Assembly: GCA_027604705.1 (NCBI GenBank)
Contig: JADHYV010000009.1
Span: forward strand, 372,001-436,000
Source: Allomyces arbusculus
Taxonomy: Eukaryota; Blastocladiomycota; Blastocladiomycetes; Blastocladiales; Blastocladiaceae
DNA length: 64,000 nucleotides
Reading direction: 5' to 3'
The notes under the pieces are model-generated. The model did not search any database. It saw nothing but the letters and a program-made list of their open reading frames with translations, and was not told the DNA's origin. Positions within the stretch are counted from its first letter, which is position 1. Each line of letters starts with the position of its first letter. Below are positions 33,101 to 43,760 of this stretch, piece after piece. The translations under genes and the position numbers were made by a program.

Positions 33101-35637
33101 TGCTCCTGTCTGCCCATAGGTCGTTGCGCGCGACACGTCTATGACCGTCTACCAAGCGCGGCATCCGGACATCGACTCCGACTCCACTAAAACCAACACC
33201 GCGCGCTCTGCCGTCGTCTGGGCCAAGGTCGCGCTCGACCCGGCCCTTCTCGCCGGCGGGATCCCGGCACACCCTTCGACCAAGGGCGACGTGACCCCAC
33301 CGTGGCTGGCCGTGCACGCATTTAAGAACGTGGCTGGGCATCCAGGCGCCATGATTGTGCGGCACGCTGGCGGTGCTGGTGCGCCGCGCACGTGCTTCTG
33401 GCTCCTGGCGTCGCCACGCGGGCATGTAGCCGCGGTGCCCATGGGACCGATCACGCCGCCGGCGCGCGCGGGGGCGGCGGCAACGGCCGATGGGGCAGCG
33501 GCGGCGTCGGCACCGGCGGCGGCAACGGGGGCGAGTGATAAGGAGAGCGTAGTGATTGGGTTCACGCCGTTCCATCACGCGCAGTGTCGGCATGGGTTTA
33601 TGTTGGCAACGGCATCGGTCCATTGGGGGGGGGGCGGCCCCCCGCGGGGGGGGGGGGGGGGGGGGGGGAGTGATAATGTGAGCGGTGTGTTTTGGGTCAC
33701 GCCGTTCCATCACCCGCCGTGTCGGCATGGGTTTTTGTTGGCAACGGCATCGGTAAATTCCCCCCCCCCCCCCCCCTGTTCAGGCTGTTGGAAAATTCGA
33801 TGCGACTCACGAAGTTGGATCACTAGGGCCATCTCCTGGTCGCGCAAATTGACGCAGCGCTCGAGTTTGACGCGCGCGTGCCGCACCGCAAAATCCATAC
33901 GGGCCAGACAGCACACCTCGCCAGTTTTGACCAGGACTCGGGCACGCTGGCGGTCGCCGTGTCGACGCCCATTGACTTCCACTTGCTCGTGGAGGTACCT
34001 GACCAGATCGAGCACCATCCGCCGACGGGCATTAGGAGTACGTGAGCTGTCGCCGCACTTTCCGTAATATGTTCTCGCCACTCACCTCTTTGCAGCCCCC
34101 CACCTGCACCAGGATATGCTCACGCGCACCAAACGTCCTGGCGCGTACCTTGCGACGTCGCGGCAATTCCGGCTCGAGCTCGTGTCAGCGGCCAATTTTG
34201 CTGTGGCCACGACCTACGAGTTTGAAGAGTACGAGCACGTGGTCGCGATCCACCACGCGGAACTGCACTCGTCACAGACACGGTCGGGCAAGCAGCGGTA
34301 CCTTGTCGTGGGCACGGCATTTGTCAAGGGTGAGGACGTATCGACGCGCGGCAAAGTCTACGTGTTCGAGACCATCACGGTCGTACCCGAATTTGGACGG
34401 CCCGAGACGGCGCACCGGCTGAAACTGCAGTGGTCCGACGAAATCAAGGCGCCCGTCACCGCGCTTTCGTCCCTCCGCGGTCACTTGGTGATTGCGCATG
34501 GGCCCAAAGTGCTCGTGATGGACTACGAGGAGAACAAGGACGGCGAGCGGTCGTTGGTCGGGATCGCGTTCCACGACGCGCAGGTCTATGTTACGCAGCT
34601 CGCCACGTTCAAGTCGTATATTCTTGTGGGCGATCGCGTCAAGTCGGTCGAGTTCTTAATCATGCAGGAGGACCCGCCCAAATTGTTTTACCTCGGCAAG
34701 GACCACCACCCGATGCCCGTGACGGCGCTCGACAGTATGATCATGGGCAACCTCGCCGGGTTCTTGGCAGCCGATGAGTTGGGGGCCTTGCACCTGCTCA
34801 TGTACGCGCCGCAGAATATTCAGAGCTACGGTGGGACCAAGCTGCTGCGCCGCGCCGATTATTTTTTGGGCGCCGTCGTCAACAAGCTGCTGCGGTTCCG
34901 CATGAACTCGGGCGCGCCGGTCGCGGCCACATCGGTCATTGTGCCGCCGGTTGTGGCCAGCTCGAACAAGCCGCCTGGCGCGCTCGCAGCGATGGCGGGT
35001 ATGGCCCCGTCGGCCGCGGCAAGCACCAGCAGCTTGCCGTCCAAGCCCGTGAACGGTGCCGCGCCGAACGGTGTGATAGGCGCCAAGTCGGGACCTGCAG
35101 GACCAGCGGCCGCGGCCGCGGCAGCTGTGAATGTGCCGCCTGCAACGGCGATCGTGCCGGCCGAAGTGGCCATGGCCAACCTTGCCTGTACGCGAAATCT
35201 TATCCTGTTCCGGCGCTCCCGCATGACCACTGAACTGACCACCCTCATTGTAGTGTGCACGGATGGATCCGTCAGCGTTGTTGCGCCCGTGTCGGAAGTC
35301 GCCTACAAGCGACTGCTGCTCCTCTACAACCGCATCTGCGAGTCGCTTCCGACGGCCGCAGCGCTGCACCCCAAGGCCTACCGGTACGCTTTACTGAGCA
35401 TGTTCCACCGTGTATCCGTTACTTGATAACTGATTTGCGATTGCCGCTAGTCACTACCTGGTCCAAAGCCGTCTGTTCTCCAACAACCCGGCGACGATGC
35501 TTGACCTCAACTTGATTGCCGATTTCTTGACCCGGCCGCTCGCAGAGCAGCACGAGCACGCGCGCGCGCTCGGGTCGACGTTGGCACGGATCCGTGACGA
35601 CGTGCGCGCCGTGAGTGCGGCGTGGACGGTGTTGTAG
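30104..35637 (+). CDS. CFT1: Cleavage and polyadenylation specificity factor subunit 1 (CPSF160/Cft1), 1636 aa
   Basis: Eight exons: 30104-31627, 31848-31910, 31981-32106, 32172-33050, 33120-33752, 33827-34037, 34096-35383 and 35451-35637. CPSF160 is the beta-propeller scaffold that holds the poly(A)-signal recognition module of the 3' processing complex in the nucleus. Landmarks in order: DELIVIKGTSLLQVWRP at the start; SGDGHGSQYVVVQ then GVRRMWSL (the conserved CSGHG...MW region); TPFHH..CRHGF; and the CPSF_A domain from ~1200 (RGKVYVFETITVVPEFG, RGHLVIAHGPKVLVMDY, GTKLLRRADYFLGAVVN, ending HPKAYR then LNLIADFL). Exon 2 is 63 bp and rests on phase and the conserved SGDGHG motif; the intron before it is 220 bp, longer than others here. 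The protein is longer than the human one (1443 aa) through Ala-rich inserts. An 86-bp in-frame duplication within exon 5 is described separately. Confidence 0.93.
33533..33753 (+). repeat. In-frame 86-bp direct duplication with long G tract, inside CPSF160 exon 5
   Basis: Unit 1 (33533-33618) and unit 2 (33668-33753) are about 88% alike; both begin GAGTGATAA and end GGCAACGGCATCGG. They are separated by about 49 bp containing G runs, one of about 23 G (33646-33668), and followed by about 17 C (33760-33776). Spacing is 135 bp, so the reading frame is kept. Other CPSF160s have this FHxxxCxxGF segment once. Either a real expansion or a misassembly around homopolymers. Confidence 0.8.
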
Positions 35638-36022
35638 ATCGCTTTGGGGCTCAGTTTTAATTGACGTTGTGAATTAATCCTTTTATGAATCGCAGGCTTA
35701 TGCTCACAGCGCTGTCCTTGCTGTGGTGTTTGGTCAAGCATGGTCAGATGGACAACAATCCGCAGACGCATCAATCTCAGAGGACTTTGTGATTCGCAAA
35801 CAAAAATTCGCTGAGACAGGTTTATCCACACCGAGTCGCGCGAAGGGGATCTCAGCTCGCGGCCATGATCATGATCCGCGTCTCATTTGAGTCCATCGCC
35901 CTGGAAGAAACGGCCTCTGTTCCAAAATCCAGCACCAACCATGACCACGACGAGAGCTTCATACTGATCCTGCACATTGGTCTACGGTTTCTTGCCCTCC
36001 ATTATCGTTGATACAAATACGT
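35638..36022. other. Convergent 3' spacer
   Basis: 385 bp, somewhat more AT-rich than its surroundings, between the tails of CPSF160 and LTO1. No gene or structure seen. Confidence 0.6.
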
Positions 36023-36758
36023 TCAGAACGCCAACGACTGCGACAATGGCTTCTCCACGGCCGCTACCGCGTCTGTGCTCCTCGATCGAACGGGCGCAAA
36101 CGCGGCACCGTGTGCGTAAGCAGCTGCCGCGAGCGGCACGCCCAGGACGGCGCACACGAGCTTCCACCGACCACGAATACGATCAAGCAATTCAATCAAC
36201 CCCGTGTCGAGTGCATTGTGCCGCGGGAACGATCGCGTCAGGGTCAGGAACGCCTCGAGCGTCGAGCGCGACCTAGAGATGGAGTACCAGTTAGTTCTCC
36301 ACCAGTTGGCGATCTCGAGCAAGGTGACCGCACCTCGGCGGAAATGACCGCGAGCGTGACGCCGGACGCGCGGCCTCGTCGTCGTCATCGTCCATGTCGT
36401 TGCTCACGGGGGAAGCAGTGCCGGTGCGCTGGACGTGTGCGAGCCACGTCTCGGCACACGCCTGGTAGTAGGCGACTTCCATGAGCATTTCGTAGCCCTT
36501 TTCAAGCCCGAGCGTGAATCCTTCAGGGCGGCCCGCGCGCAGGCCCTCCGCGATCCCTTCCTCGCGGCCCTCTTCCTGGAACCTGGTTGATGCTTGGTGC
36601 ATCAATTATTTCATTCGGACAATGGAACATGGCAGGACTTGGACGGACATCTCTTCCAGGTGCACGAGATCGCTCAGCTCAAAGTCGCGCTCCATGACCT
36701 CTTCGGTGCGTCCCGCGGGTCTCGATGCGGGGTCGCGGGCGGGTGGATTATCGTTCAT
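36023..36758 (-). CDS. LTO1: LTO1/ORAOV1-like Fe-S targeting factor with Yae1 domain, 202 aa
   Basis: Exons are 36758-36649, 36582-36334 and 36272-36023 (introns 66 and 61 bp). No single frame shows the protein, which is why it is easy to miss. With Yae1, Lto1 adapts the ABC protein Rli1/ABCE1 to the cytosolic Fe-S cluster assembly machinery. The diagnostic deca-GX3 stretch is intact: FQEEGREEGIAEGLRAG, then EGFTLGLEKGYEM, with Gly every fourth residue. The preceding DFELSDLVHLEE and the C-terminal LIELLDRIRGRWKLVCAVLGV (human DLDKIRGKFKQFCSLLNV) also match. The protein ends SQSLAF, close to the short hydrophobic-aromatic C-terminal signal used by Lto1 to dock on the CIA targeting complex. 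An Asp run (DMDDDDDEA) forms a linker insertion. Confidence 0.85.
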
Positions 36759-37079
36759 GGACGATGTTGGTGCCATTGTTGCAGAAAAACTGGCTGTGGT
36801 GCTCCGGATCAGTTTGAGAGCGAGGATTGAAGAGGAACGGCAAGAATGCGTCCTGATCGGTCAGCCTGGAGCGTGCGGTAGAAACGCCCGTCAGAAACAT
36901 CCGAAGCCGATTGGAAATGAGGCAATCGGCTGAGCCACATATCCACTGCAAGTCAGTCATCTGACAGCTTGGCCGACCAGTGGCTTTCCAGGATCTCTTC
37001 CTCTTCATCCAGCCAAGCGGCACCAGTGATCTTAAGCAAGGGCTCCAAGAAAGACACTTATACATTCAACACCAGAAAG
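36759..37079. promoter_or_regulatory. Divergent promoter, LTO1 / MRI1
   Basis: 321 bp between the two ATGs. No motif I can name with confidence. Confidence 0.5.
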
Positions 37080-38367
37080 ATGAGCCTCGAAGCGATCCGT
37101 TACCAGCGCGGTACGGGCCTGTACCTGCTCAACCAACTGCTTCTGCCGCACGAGTCGGTCTGGGAGCCCGTCCCGACCATGGCTGAGGCGCATGCGCAAA
37201 TCAAGTTGATGAAGGTCCGCGGTGCGCCCGCGATCGGTGTCACGGCCGCGCTTGCTCTGGCCGTGGAGCTCGACTCGCGCAAAGACCTGCCGACCCTGCC
37301 TGTTGCCGACCTGCTCAAGTGGATTCGCACGCATCTCGACCACATTGCCACGTCGCGTCCAACTGCCGTCAACCTGTTCGACTCGATTGATAAGTTGTGG
37401 GCCAAGGCGCAGGAGGTGGCGGACAAGACCAAGTCGTCGGTGGAAGTGCGCGAGGCGCTGGTCACACTCTCGCAACAGATTTTCGCCGACGATGTCAAGG
37501 ATAATGTCGCGATTGGCCATCATGGTATGGAGTGGCTCGTCAAGGCCGTCCCGGCCGACCAGGCGAGTCAGCTGCGCGTCCTGACGCATTGCAATACGGG
37601 GTTCGTCATTGTTTTTGTGCACGCTGAGCAGTCAAATTTGAGTGGAGAGACCGTAAATTGACGTGCTGAAACTAGTTCGCTTGCTACGGCCAGCTACGGC
37701 ACGGCACTCGGCATCATTCGGTCGCTGCACGCCAACAAGAAGCTTGCGCACGTCTACTGCACTGAGACACGGCCCTACAACCAAGGGTCGCGGCTGACGG
37801 CCTACGAGCTCACCTACGAAAAGATGCCAGCAACGCTCGTCACCGACTCGATGGTCTCGTTCCTGCTCAAGCAGCATCCGGTCCATGCCATTATCGTCGG
37901 CGCCGACCGAATCGCGCGCAACGGCGACACGGCCAACAAAATTGGCACCTACCAGCTGGCTCTGGCCGCGCGCGCGCACGGCGTGAAGATGATGGTGGCC
38001 GCGCCGTTGACCACGTTCGACTTGGCAATTGCCGACGGGTCGGCGATCCCGATTGAGCAGCGGCCCGCGCACGAGCTGATTCGTGTCACTGGCGCGGTTG
38101 TCAAGAATGGCGTGCCGACGAGCGAGCTGGCTACGGTGCAAGTCGCGCCGCAGGGCATGAATGTGTGGAACCCCGGGTTCGAGTACGCGGTTTTCTCATG
38201 CTTTCCGCAGGGGTGGGCTCGATGGTTCACTTACTGCTCATGCTTATCACTGTAGCGTTACGCCGGCCGAGCTCATTGATGCGATCGTCACGGAGAAAGG
38301 CGTGATTACCAAGGCGCCCGGCAGCAAGGTCTTTGACGTTGCCGGGTTTCTCAAGACGGTGCAGTAG
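37080..38367 (+). CDS. MRI1: Methylthioribose-1-phosphate isomerase, 379 aa
   Basis: Exons are 37080-37600, 37676-38182 and 38256-38367 (introns 75 and 73 bp). The cytosolic enzyme converts 5-methylthioribose 1-phosphate to methylthioribulose 1-phosphate in the methionine salvage pathway. The eIF2B-like fold carries all key motifs: [17 protein letters not shown] near the start, the catalytic Cys in THCNTGSLAT (rebuilt across the first intron), [15 protein letters not shown], the catalytic Asp in [19 protein letters not shown], and the closing [20 protein letters not shown] (rebuilt across the second intron). The length equals the family norm. An in-frame upstream extension exists, but the ATG at 37080 gives the usual MSLEAIRY start. 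Confidence 0.96.
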
Positions 38368-38610
38368 AAGCTCGTATGCTCGTCGCTCTTGTGTACGCGT
38401 GTAGAAATATTGTACTTTAGTTTTTGAAGCTGCGACGAGGGTGTTTTGCTTCCGTGTCTGATCTTCCCGGGCTTGCTTGGCCGTGTTCAAGTTGAGGACG
38501 GCTTGGTTGAAACACGTGGTCGTGTCGAGCTTGCAGTCTCGGCCTGGACGATCAAACGACAATACTCGTTCACCCATCGATCATCAACAGCAATTCTTCG
38601 ACCACCAGTA

Positions 38611-41600
38611 ATGACGACGTGGGACACGCGGCAACACCTTCGCGACGCTGTGCGCGAGTGCTCCGACCGCGGTCTCATCTTTGCCGCTAAATGGTCGGTG
38701 CATCCTCATTCAAACGTCACTCGTCGGCTCCGATTTGATCACCCACGACAAACCGACCATTTTCGCCCCCAACATCTCCAGGGCTGCCGAGCAACTCAAT
38801 GGGCTCTCCGAATCGGCCTCGCAGATTCCACCGCATATGCCCACAACAGGCTCACGACCAAGCTCCAGTTACAGCGGCGGGTCGCCATTTTACGCGAGCG
38901 GATCGCAATCACGACTATCGAACATCACGCAACGTCCACGGTCGTCGCCGCTTGCCCTGACCTCGGCGCTCCCGCGGTCACGATCTGCGCTGTTTGCCTC
39001 GGCCGGACCTGCACAGCCGTCGTCATATGCGGCCGCGACGACCACCGAATGGGACAAGCCTGCCGATCACGACATCTATTTGCTCGCCAAGGCGTACTTT
39101 GATATGCGCGAGTACCGGCTCGCAGCTGAGACGGTCAAGGACGTCATGTCACCCAAGGGCGTGTCCTTATGGGCGTTGGCGCTGTTCCTGGTGCGCTTGA
39201 GCGCCTGGACCTTTGCATCAAGTCGCTGGTGATCTGACGCGTTTGGTTTCTCTAGGCGGGCGAGCGCACCAAGCAAGACAAGCGAGGCATTCCTTTGAGC
39301 GCGGCCGACTCGAAATTCGAAGTGAACTCGGAATTGACGGTCATCTACGCCAAGCTGCACCCGTTCGTCGCGCCCGACTCGGGAAGGCGCGATCCGTGGC
39401 TGCTTTACATGTACGACGACTTTTGATGTCTGTTCCCGGTCGACATTCTCCGGTTCCTGACATTGGAGTTGACGATGCAGGCAAGGACTGGTTCTGGCGC
39501 AAATGCCCGGCCGGCAGCCTGACGCTATCGACCACTTGGTGGAGAGCATTCAGCTCTACCCGTTCAACTGGTCGGCGTGGGCCGAGCTCGCCAAGTGCAT
39601 GACCTCGGAGATGCTGGTATACCGCTGTTCTCCAAATGAATCGTATTGGGGATGAGAGCTCACCACGACCACCCACCAGTAGTACCATGACACGGTCCCG
39701 CGATTACCCGATACCTACGCGCGCGTGTTTTTCCAGGCGCAGTGTGCCGCTGACCTCGGCCTGGACCCGGCCGTGCCCACGGTGATGCTCGAGAAAATGC
39801 AGCGCAGCTTACCCGACAGCGTGACGCTCCAGCGCATGCTGGCCGTCATGTACGTGCGGTTACGAGGTACGCACGGCGTGTATAATTCTGGGGATCCCAC
39901 ACAGCGGTGCACTCACCACTCGATGTGCTCCTAGATTTCGAGGGTGCCGAAGCCACGTTTTCCCGGCTCTATGCCAAGCACCGATACCTGCTCGACTCCA
40001 TTGACGAGTACGCGTTCACGCTGCGCTTGTTGCAGCGCGCGCCCAAGCTGAAAATGCTCGCACGGCAAGCGCTCGTCACAGACCGCGCGCGGCCCGAGGC
40101 GCTCCTGGTGCTTGGTTCGCATCCTCATCTTTGGATTGCGTCTACTTGAACGGCAGTTTCTGACACGGTCACATTTGTAGCGCACACGCTCATCAACGAA
40201 CCCGACCGGCACGAGGATGCGATCGAGGTGTTGCAGCGCGTACTCTGGCTCCGCCGGCGCGACGCGCAGGTGTGGTGGATGCTCGGGCAGCAGCTGCAGG
40301 AGATCTACAAGACCGAGGCGGCGGCAGAAGCGTATCGGCGTGCGATGGGTTCGTGACGAGTGGTGATCTGAACGAAGGGCCAGTAGCGTCTTGACTCACG
40401 CCCTCGAACGATAGACTTGGCGCCGCAGGATCCACGCCCAATGGCCAGCCTCGCGCAGGCCTACCAGCAGCTCGGGATGTACGCGTTTGCGATCGAGTAC
40501 CTGGAGCGCGCCGTGACCGTGCGGTACGTCATGAGCGAGTTGGATTTCTTCGCGTGAAAGTGGACAACCTTTCTCACGGCCCTCCAATTGTAGCCCCAAC
40601 GACGGCAACTATCGCGCTCAACTGGCCGTTGCGTACAAGTGCGTGGGCCGTGCCAAGGACGCACGGGAAGCGGCGCGCGCCGCGCTCGCCACGTACCTTA
40701 ACGCCAACATGATCGCGCTGATTGCGGGCGTGTACGCGGACGAGGCTGTGACGCTCGAGGCGGCTGAAGAAGCAGCGCGCAAGAAAACCGAGACTCGCGG
40801 CGCGCCCGCTGCTGCCGCCGCCAACAATGACGACTGGGAGTGGGAAGAGCACGACTATGTCGACTCAAGCGACCCAATTATGCACGGCGATGGATTGGCC
40901 TCGCCCTCCACGCCAATGGCGGCACCGGTTCTTGACCACAACGCGTCCGACTCGGACGATGACATTAGCCCGAGCCGGAGGTCACCGACCACGGGACGAA
41001 CGCGACGCCGGGACGCGGTCCTCCCCGCGATGCCAGCAGCGGTCAAGGCGGCCGACGCAGCACGGGTGGCGCGCGCATGGTACGAGCACGCGTGGACGAA
41101 CCGGAATCCCGACATGGCCGACGATCCACTCAAGGACGGGGCGTTTCTTGATACGGTCGAGTACCTCGTCCACGCGGCGGTCATGCGAATCGATGCGTTG
41201 GTAGGTGGTGCGATCGATGCGGCCGATGATGCGTGGGTGGGTCGAATGCGCGTCACGGCCATGCCAGAGATGCCTGCCCTTGCCGTGACGCTCGAGCACG
41301 TTGCGACTGTGACCAAGGAGTTGGATCTGATGGCCGAGTACGTGCACGAGGCGATGCATGCGCCGTTCTTGACGGCTGATGACCGGCCGCGTGTCGACGA
41401 GTGCCACACCCTCGTGGCGCGCGTCGTCGCGAATGCGGTCGCGCGCGGGTTGTTGGCCCCAGAGAACGGCCCAGCGCGGCAGTTTTTGCAGGCTGCCGGG
41501 TACGGGATCGGCGGGGTGCAGTTTGCCGCGGGGCTGGACAACGACGATGAGGAGATAGCGATACAGCTGCGAGCGCCTGCAACGGATGATCGTGCACACG

Positions 41601-41674
41601 AAATGGACGACGTAGAGGAGGGGGATGGCAGGGCTGACGGGTCGCCCGCCGGATCACGACGCGGGCAACGGTGA
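38611..41674 (+). CDS. CDC23: Anaphase-promoting complex subunit 8 (APC8/CDC23), 834 aa
   Basis: Nine exons: 38611-38693, 38782-39190, 39256-39410, 39481-39616, 39683-39866, 39935-40114, 40181-40348, 40415-40523 and 40594-41674; introns 65-88 bp. APC8 is a TPR scaffold of the anaphase-promoting complex, the nuclear ubiquitin ligase that drives mitotic exit. The N-terminal signature LRDAVRECSDRGLIFAAKWAAEQLNGL is complete after splicing. TPR segments follow (DIYLLAKAYFDMREYRLAAE, AWAELAKCMTSEML, MASLAQAYQQLGMYAFAIEYL, YRAQLAVAYKCVGRAKDARE). After the expected end it continues for about 270 residues of acidic, then Ala-rich helical sequence (NDDWEWEEHDYV onward) that is not part of APC8 in animals or yeast as I know them. 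A Ser/Pro-rich insertion (~50-115) separates the N-terminal helix from the first TPR. Confidence 0.93.
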
Positions 41675-41907
41675 TGGCCGGCTAATGTTGCATAATTTTG
41701 AAGGGGCAAAATGCATGTCTGGTTCAAGCATGATGACCTGATCTCCCATGGGCTGTCATGTGCTTCCAAATTTCTCCAGCGACTCGGCGCGTTCGCTTGC
41801 TCATTCACCCACCACAGGACCCAAAAGCAGCAAAAACAGGACTGAGCAAATCCCAGTCTCTTTGTTGTCAAGTGCTCCGAGATCATACAATGAAGGCACC
41901 TGCCAGC

Positions 41908-42148
41908 GCCGACCCTGGTCGCGCAGCTGGTCGTCCATCATAACGCTCAGCGTGACTGCTGCACTCCACTCGGCGCTGCTGTCCTCTCGTCGCGCGCGCC
42001 GCAACTGCCGACGAATGTGACATCGCCTTCGCCCGCAAAATCAACGACTTTTTCCACCGTGTATTTGACAAGCAGGACTGTGACAAGGGCCACATTGTAG
42101 CCATCGGGTTTGAACTACATGGACAGCTGGCGCGCTCATGGCGTTGGT
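41908..42148 (+). repeat. Degenerate inverted duplicate, arm A
   Basis: This arm matches the reverse complement of 43485-43760 at roughly three bases in four by eye. Shared blocks include CCCTGGTCGCGCAG, GCTCAGCGTGACTGCTGCAC, TTTGACAAGCAGG, GTGACAAGGGCCAC and GCGCTCATGG. In one frame it encodes KINDFFHRVFDKQ. It looks like one of two decayed copies of a coding sequence. Confidence 0.65.
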
Positions 42149-42319
42149 CCGCCTTGGCGTCCGTGTCTGGTGGAGTATGTACATCCGACGCACTTGCAAT
42201 GGCCATGGTCTCGTTGCATGACTTCGGGACTGACGCTCAAGTCCTCGCCATACTCCATGTAGGGTTCGAGCTGGCACACACGCTCACGTCAGGAACGCGC
42301 GGTATACACGGCGTGCAGT

Positions 42320-42945
42320 TCACCTACGATGCTTTCGAGAACGATCTGCACCAGCAGACCGCATGGGACCCGCTGGACGGGAGTCACTGTCGCACTCGCC
42401 TCTCAACTGCCCACGCATGTGGTCGCGCTTGGGTGTGGTCACATACACACGCATGTCACGATGGCACATGGTCATGCCAAGGCACACGGTCATGCCAGGG
42501 CTCACGGCCATGCCCGCACGCGTCCCATCGGCGCGGCGCACGGCCAGTGCTTCGGACCCGCAGCGCTCAAAGTCGTGCTTGGCGCCAGTCACGATCATGA
42601 TCCACTTGGTCGTGTTACCAGTCACCGCACTCGACATGGACGTGATAAGCACGTCGACAGCCTCCATGCCCTTGTTCTCAAAGTGGAAGAGCTTGTCCTT
42701 AGCCGCTGTCACCGATGCGGGCACCGTGATCTCAAATGCCAGCGATGTCTGGACGCGGTCGAGGTTGCGGATCTTGACGTGTGAGCCGAGTTGCACGTAT
42801 GTGCCCACAACACATGGCCGCTCCTTGGTAACTTGCACCTCGAGGGGCATGGCCGTGTCGTTGGCAACAGCAATTGCCATCGTCTTGGCCGCATGGAGCG
42901 GCGAGATCAGCAGCGCAAACCCGACATGGTTGTCGCAAATGCCGC
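42320..42945 (-). pseudogene. Unrecognised open frame, possible gene fragment
   Basis: An uninterrupted minus-strand frame reads HVGFALLISPLHAAKTMAIAV, then PLEVQVTKERPCVVGTYVQL, then LAFEITVPASVTAAKDKLF. This is good protein-like composition but matches no family I know. Its last third reads through an imperfect short repeat (42460-42530) and looks non-coding. A stretch on the plus strand at about 45170-45330 (SHIAVAMHRTESLF, then VGVKAEEPVSIDAGLPCIL) seems distantly alike, so both may be remains of one local family. No confident start or exons. Confidence 0.3.
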
Positions 42946-43484
42946 CCCCACCATTGACGAGGACCTACACGATGACGATGAACATGTAGACGGATCAGAA
43001 CGAGGCACCTCGATGCCCTGCAGGGCCGTTACAACAAGAACGCGGCGCATTTCGAGCTCTGATGTGCGGGCCTTTGACATGGTGTTTGAGTAGTAGTCGC
43101 GGCGGGCGTCGCTTCGGGACGCGAAGGATGATGGGCCGCTTGATGAAATCCGGCTGCGCCGCTGGCGTGGTGTGGAGGCTAAGCCGGGAGGGGGACGAAT
43201 CGGGAAGGAGGACGAGCAGGAAAGGAGGACAAGAGGGAAAGGAGGACGAGTGAGGATAGGACGAGCGCTGTACTTGTACGCGTTCCAGGCGAGTATGGAA
43301 GGTTAGCAGAGGATGGGGGCCCAGCTCATCACCTGGGTTAACACTGCTGTGGCCGCAGCAGGTGCTCGCCCACTTGGAAGCTTCACAGCATTCCACGACC
43401 GGGGCAGCTCAACCAAGAGCAGAACCTGTGGTCTCGCGCAAGCGTTGCACTACAGAGATCGAGTGCAGCCACAGATTTATCTGT

Positions 43485-43760
43485 ACCAACACCATGAGCG
43501 CAGTTGTACATGTAGTCCAAACCCCAAATCCGACACGGCCACAAAGTGGCCCTTGTCACGGCCCTGCTTGTCAAACAAACGGTGGTGAATGTCGGCGAGT
43601 TCGCGGGCGGGGGTCAGCAGTTGCGGCGCGCGATGAGAGTTCAGCAGCGCCAAGTGCAGCAGTCACGCTGAGCCAAGTGCAGCAGTCACGCTGAGCCAAG
43701 TGCAGCAGTCACGCCGAGCACCATCAAAGCCGACCAGAACTGCGCGACCAGGGCCTTGTT
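43485..43760 (-). repeat. Degenerate inverted duplicate, arm B
   Basis: Reverse-complement partner of 41908-42148. On the minus strand it encodes DIHHRLFDKQGRDKGHFVAV, paralleling arm A (NDFFHRVFDKQDCDKGHIVAI), so the likeness is at protein level as well. It is interrupted by the 23-bp tandem repeat at 43650-43718. Confidence 0.65.
43650..43718 (+). repeat. Three tandem 23-bp repeats
   Basis: The unit is CCAAGTGCAGCAGTCACGCTGAG, written here as CCAAGTGCAG + CAGTCACGCT + GAG, at 43650, 43673 and 43696; only the third has a substitution (CGCC for CGCT). Since 23 is not a multiple of three, an expansion breaks any reading frame through arm B. Confidence 0.85.

Noticed and set aside
43650-43718. 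CRISPR-like array
   Set aside because: Only three contiguous 23-bp units with no spacers, in a eukaryotic genome.
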